From the NCBI GenBank assembly GCA_000817105.1, contig JUEP01000002.1, forward strand, positions 103,157-167,156: 64,000 bases of DNA, written 5' to 3'. A program made the translations under genes and the position numbers. How positions within the stretch are numbered: position 1 is the first letter of the stretch; each line of letters opens with the position of its first letter. Under the pieces are notes generated by a model, which saw only the letters and a list, made by a program, of their open reading frames with translations, did not search any database and was not told the DNA's origin. Below are positions 61,008 to 64,000 of the stretch, piece after piece. The stretch comes from a marine actinobacterium MedAcidi-G3 (GTDB lineage Bacteria; Actinomycetota; Acidimicrobiia; Acidimicrobiales; Poriferisodalaceae).

Positions 61008-62783
61008 TCAACTGCCTCGGATTTCAGTGACGAGGTCTTGTAACTCTGGGAGATGATGCTCGTAAACGCTGCGAGGTGTCGTCGCGTACTTATTGCACAG
61101 AACAGCTGCCGCTGCTGTCGCAATAGCGTGTTGTGCGCCGTTTCCCATGAACTTGGTGACAGAGCCCGCTACGTGGGTAACGCTGATGTGTTTACCAGCC
61201 ATCATGACGTTGTCGAGGTCTGCGGCATACAGGCATCGAAACGGAACATCGAATGGTTCGTCATCGCGGGTATCCCAGGTCCAGCTCTTAAGACGAAAGT
61301 CGTAATCCTCATGAATTGGATGGTGCAAGCAAAATGCACCGGAGTTCTGCAGGACTGCATCCGGGAAAGCGACATGGTTTCTAATGTCTGTCTCGGTAAG
61401 AACATGGTCGCCGATATAACGGCGGAACTCGCCCTGACCTGCGACGTGGGCAACCCACTCAAATTCTAGGTTCGCCCATTGCTCAGGCTCCATCGCTTTG
61501 ACGTTTGACATCGTCCCGTAGATCGCTCGCAGAAGATGATCACGGATATGTTCACCCTCGGTATATGGGTCACACCACTGGCCATATTCCCAATAATGAG
61601 TTAAGCGCCGGGCCAAGTTAGCGAAGCTATCGTCGGCTGGCGGACGAAACTTTTCTACTACTGGTCCGTCGCCGTTATCGCTTCCCGGCTCTATGGCCTG
61701 TCCTCCCAGGTCTGCGAAGTCTTTAGCAACTTCGGTTGCCCAAGGAACCTCCGGAAAGTCCGTCGGCTTATCAGCCATACGAGTTCTAAAGAAAACAGTG
61801 TGGCCGTGATGTTGGTCTAATCGTTCGGGCGGTGCGAGGCTCTCACCGAACTCTGCAGCAGATTCGACTCCAAACATCGTCGGAATCCCAGCCAAAACGC
61901 CAAGAATGGCCGTACCTGTACAGTCGATGAACTGAGAGGCAGTGATACGAATCTCGCGCCCGCTAACCGCCTCGCGGGCATCAATAGATTCGATTACTCG
62001 ACCATCTAACACCACATCGAAAACCTGATGATGTAGATAGATCGTCGCCTTCGGCTCAGCTTCAAGTAGCTGACCAACTTGGAGATCGCCGTCAGGTTTG
62101 CGCGCAATCGCCTCGGCAACCAGCGACCCTTTTTCACCGCGCGGCCCGATCCCAATCTCGATGCTCGCATTACCACCAAGCACTGGCCGGTTCTGGACTA
62201 CCGCAACACGAAGCCCGAGACGCGCCGCTGCTAGCGCCCCAACAGAACCAGTCACCCCTCCGCCGACGAAAACCACGTCGAAGGGTTCCTCGTCGACGGG
62301 CTGATCGGGAAGGCCACGCATCTGGCGACGCCATGCACGCGAATCGGGACTAGCTCCATCAACAGGTTGTTGACCGTTACATGAAAGATAAATCGCATCG
62401 CAGCGTGCATCAAAGCCAGTTAAGTCGTGAAGGGAGATGTTTATTGGGCCGGCAGCTAGTTCGATTGATGCAGCGCTTTCCCAGTTCCAGTCCAGTCCGT
62501 TCGCACCGAATTCGTGCTCGAGCGTGACAAGCCCGAACGATATTCCGAAACGTCCTGGGTGGTGCGATGGCACCCAGTCTTTGGTCCGCACCCAAACTTC
62601 ATAGGTATCTGCCTGGTCAATATGAATTGTTGTCGATGCATCGGCAACCGGTTGCCCGTAGCCGTGCGCAAGGAGGTATGGCGATCCCATCTCATGATCG
62701 AACTGCGCGTCCAGCACCCAACCGCCGTAGTCCTGAAAGTCTTCGGCCTCAATCAAAAACTCTTCAGTTGTCACGTTAGTCAT
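61008..62783 (-). CDS. FAD-dependent oxidoreductase with N-terminal carbohydrate-binding-like domain
   Basis: 591 aa. Residues ~1-145 look like a CBM-type beta-sandwich (IEAEDFQDYGGWVLDAQF, TYEVWVRTKDWVPSHHPGRF, ISLHDLTGFDARCDAIYLS). The rest is an FAD_oxidored (PF12831-like) domain: DVVFVGGGVTGSVGALAAAR, NRPVLGGNASIEIGIG, FIDCTGTAILGVLAG and the C-terminal NVMMAGKHISVTHVAGS. It probably oxidises a carbohydrate or polyol. The start ATG 62783 has AAGGAGG 5 bases upstream. No signal peptide. Confidence 0.88.
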   Translation of the reverse strand: MTNVTTEEFLIEAEDFQDYGGWVLDAQFDHEMGSPYLLAHGYGQPVADASTTIHIDQADTYEVWVRTKDWVPSHHPGRFGISFGLVTLEHEFGANGLDWNWESAASIELAAGPINISLHDLTGFDARCDAIYLSCNGQQPVDGASPDSRAWRRQMRGLPDQPVDEEPFDVVFVGGGVTGSVGALAAARLGLRVAVVQNRPVLGGNASIEIGIGPRGEKGSLVAEAIARKPDGDLQVGQLLEAEPKATIYLHHQVFDVVLDGRVIESIDAREAVSGREIRITASQFIDCTGTAILGVLAGIPTMFGVESAAEFGESLAPPERLDQHHGHTVFFRTRMADKPTDFPEVPWATEVAKDFADLGGQAIEPGSDNGDGPVVEKFRPPADDSFANLARRLTHYWEYGQWCDPYTEGEHIRDHLLRAIYGTMSNVKAMEPEQWANLEFEWVAHVAGQGEFRRYIGDHVLTETDIRNHVAFPDAVLQNSGAFCLHHPIHEDYDFRLKSWTWDTRDDEPFDVPFRCLYAADLDNVMMAGKHISVTHVAGSVTKFMGNGAQHAIATAAAAVLCNKYATTPRSVYEHHLPELQDLVTEIRGS

Positions 62784-62929
62784 GACTGCCTCCTTGTCTG
62801 GTCCCAAGATCGAGATCCAGGAATTCCTTAATCATCATCCGCTTACGTCAGAACTTCGAGGTCCGGGACCCCAACAACGGAAAGTTAACTTGATTCTGTG
62901 GTTACGAAAACAGCAGGCTCGCGAAATAC

Positions 62930-64000
62930 TCAATGTCCGGGCACCGGAGTGACAGTAAATACAGTTCGACCACGTTCGCCGCGCCGGGCTGTTGAGGCGG
63001 TAGTCAGCAAAACGGCAATCACTAAGACCGCGCCGAGGATGGCAGCCGCCAAATTGAGGTCAAGGTAGCTGCGATAGGCGACGATTGCTCCAGCAGAAAT
63101 GCCAGCTACTGCGCCGAAACCCATCATGCACATGTCGCCGGCACCTTGGACACTCGCACGCTGTTCTACTGGAAAAGCTTCTGTTAACAGTCCGCTGGCT
63201 GCGATGATGCCGAAGCACCAAGCGATACCGATCACGGTCTGACCCCCAGTGATTCCTATAAATCCTTCGGGCGGTGTAAAGCCAGCCCATAAAGCTCCAG
63301 CAGCGACTAGGACACCAGAAAAAAACAGCATCGGGTAACGCCCCACCTGATCAGCAAGCCGGCCAACTAGCGGGCTAAATGCATACATCCCGAGGATGTG
63401 ACTAAAAAGCATGATGCTGATCGCACCGTTGCTTTGGCCTCCGTCATTCATATGCAACGGTGTGAGGGTCATGGTGCCCACCATCGTGGCTTGACTAACC
63501 ATCATTGCGAGCACAGCCAGACGAGCCTTCGGGTTCGCAAGGATCAACCCCATAGCGGCCCGAAAGGGAATTCTGTTATCGGTTCCTTCGCTACCCACTC
63601 CACCCGCAAGCACCAGCGGATCCGGTCGCAATCGAACTTCCACTATCGCTGCGGCTACAAGAAAGAGCAGGCCGCCGATAAGGAACGAACCTGCGTAGTC
63701 AGGAAGACCGACGCTACGCCCAATAGGGTCGAACACCGACAAAGAGACCAAAGATCCGAAACCAGAACCAACCGTCGTAGCAGCTACAACTAGGCCGATA
63801 GTCGACGCTCGACGTTCGGGTTTAGCGAGGTCGGCTGCGGCGTAACGAGTCGCCATGTTGGTTGCGTTGCCGATGCCAATCAGAGCCACTCCAATCGGCA
63901 GGAAAACAAATTGACGGGTGATCGCTGCCAGCACCGCGAAAAACCCACCGATCGACGCTAGGACATAGCCCATCAGCAGACCGGGCCGTCGTCCACTGCG
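62930..64000 (-). CDS. MFS transporter (5' end outside window)
   Basis: The frame is open to base 64000; the first visible residues SGRRPGLLMGYVLASIGGFF are the MFS motif-A loop after helix 2, so about 70-80 N-terminal residues are missing. The remaining ten helices are present with the second-half repeat LVGRLADQVGRYPMLFFSG. Substrate unknown. It is adjacent to the FAD oxidoreductase on the same strand, which may use the imported compound. Confidence 0.9.
   Translation of the reverse strand, partial: RSGRRPGLLMGYVLASIGGFFAVLAAITRQFVFLPIGVALIGIGNATNMATRYAAADLAKPERRASTIGLVVAATTVGSGFGSLVSLSVFDPIGRSVGLPDYAGSFLIGGLLFLVAAAIVEVRLRPDPLVLAGGVGSEGTDNRIPFRAAMGLILANPKARLAVLAMMVSQATMVGTMTLTPLHMNDGGQSNGAISIMLFSHILGMYAFSPLVGRLADQVGRYPMLFFSGVLVAAGALWAGFTPPEGFIGITGGQTVIGIAWCFGIIAASGLLTEAFPVEQRASVQGAGDMCMMGFGAVAGISAGAIVAYRSYLDLNLAAAILGAVLVIAVLLTTASTARRGERGRTVFTVTPVPGH

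Noticed and set aside
1..64000. Mobile elements, CRISPR arrays, toxin-antitoxin or phage genes
   Set aside because: No transposase or integrase domain, no regularly spaced repeats and no phage structural genes were seen; the only sizeable direct repeat is the 139-bp tandem duplication.

Overview
The window reads as chromosome of a free-living actinobacterium, most likely a marine Acidimicrobiia-type lineage. This is an inference from gene content: two TIGR03084/maleylpyruvate-isomerase-like (mycothiol-type) proteins, several luciferase-like flavin/F420 oxidoreductases, actinobacterial FadE-type acyl-CoA dehydrogenase, a single-chain acyl-CoA carboxylase and a MSMEG_1061-type flavoprotein. Base composition looks moderate (near half GC by eye), and genes are packed tightly on both strands. 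I saw no rRNA, tRNA, CRISPR array, insertion sequence or prophage.

Layout. 1-4019 (+): 3' part of an ABC exporter, a lone ABC ATPase, a methyltransferase, a SnoaL-like protein and a PaaI-type thioesterase. 4016-6104 (-): NodB deacetylase and acyl-CoA dehydrogenase. 6546-10430 (-): a compact run TIGR03084 protein, coaE, double-hotdog thioesterase, SDR and HAD phosphatase. 10523-24155: acyl-CoA metabolism (acetoacetyl-CoA synthetase, enoyl-CoA hydratase, dienelactone hydrolase, MaoC-like protein, single-chain biotin carboxylase, fused CaiB/BaiF CoA-transferase) and two PuuE-like deacetylases. 24152-26858 (-): TauD dioxygenase, GatB/YqeY and NtaA-type monooxygenase joined by 4-base overlaps. 26940-37902: NUDIX, DAO-type oxidoreductase, M24 peptidase, epimerase, SDRs, an HxlR regulator, several small SnoaL/SRPBCC proteins and a SpoU rRNA methyltransferase. 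37933-42694 (-): CaiB transferase, SnoaL-like protein, then DUF5522, stomatin/NfeD, a FrnE-type oxidoreductase and DUF2237. 42724-53737: LLM oxidoreductases, ArfB, MFS, malonyl-CoA decarboxylase, cysteine synthase-rhodanese fusion and fasciclin. 54043-64000: DUF427, SDRs, D-aminoacylase-like and amidohydrolase-2 enzymes, a large FAD oxidoreductase and an MFS transporter cut by the window end.

The most important observation is at 41507-42154. The FrnE/DsbA-family gene continues upstream of its apparent start through an in-frame UGA that sits exactly where the first cysteine of the CPWC redox motif belongs, and an 8-bp stem with a GUG loop follows it at bacterial-SECIS distance. I read it as a selenocysteine (UPWC) selenoprotein. 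Other notable items are a 139-bp tandem duplication that frameshifts a small secreted protein (32156-32433), a stand-alone M41-like protein that has lost the HE of HExxH, an isolated promoter/34-codon ORF/terminator unit near 50.2-50.4 kb, a terminator-like hairpin in the leader of the cysteine synthase gene, and several small proteins under 60 residues (DUF5522; 55-, 51- and 32-aa ORFs).

Functionally the window is dominated by CoA-thioester chemistry (activation, dehydrogenation, hydration, carboxylation, decarboxylation, CoA transfer, thioesterases, CoA synthesis) and by oxidative or hydrolytic attack on small N- or S-containing organics. That fits a heterotroph using mixed dissolved organic matter.
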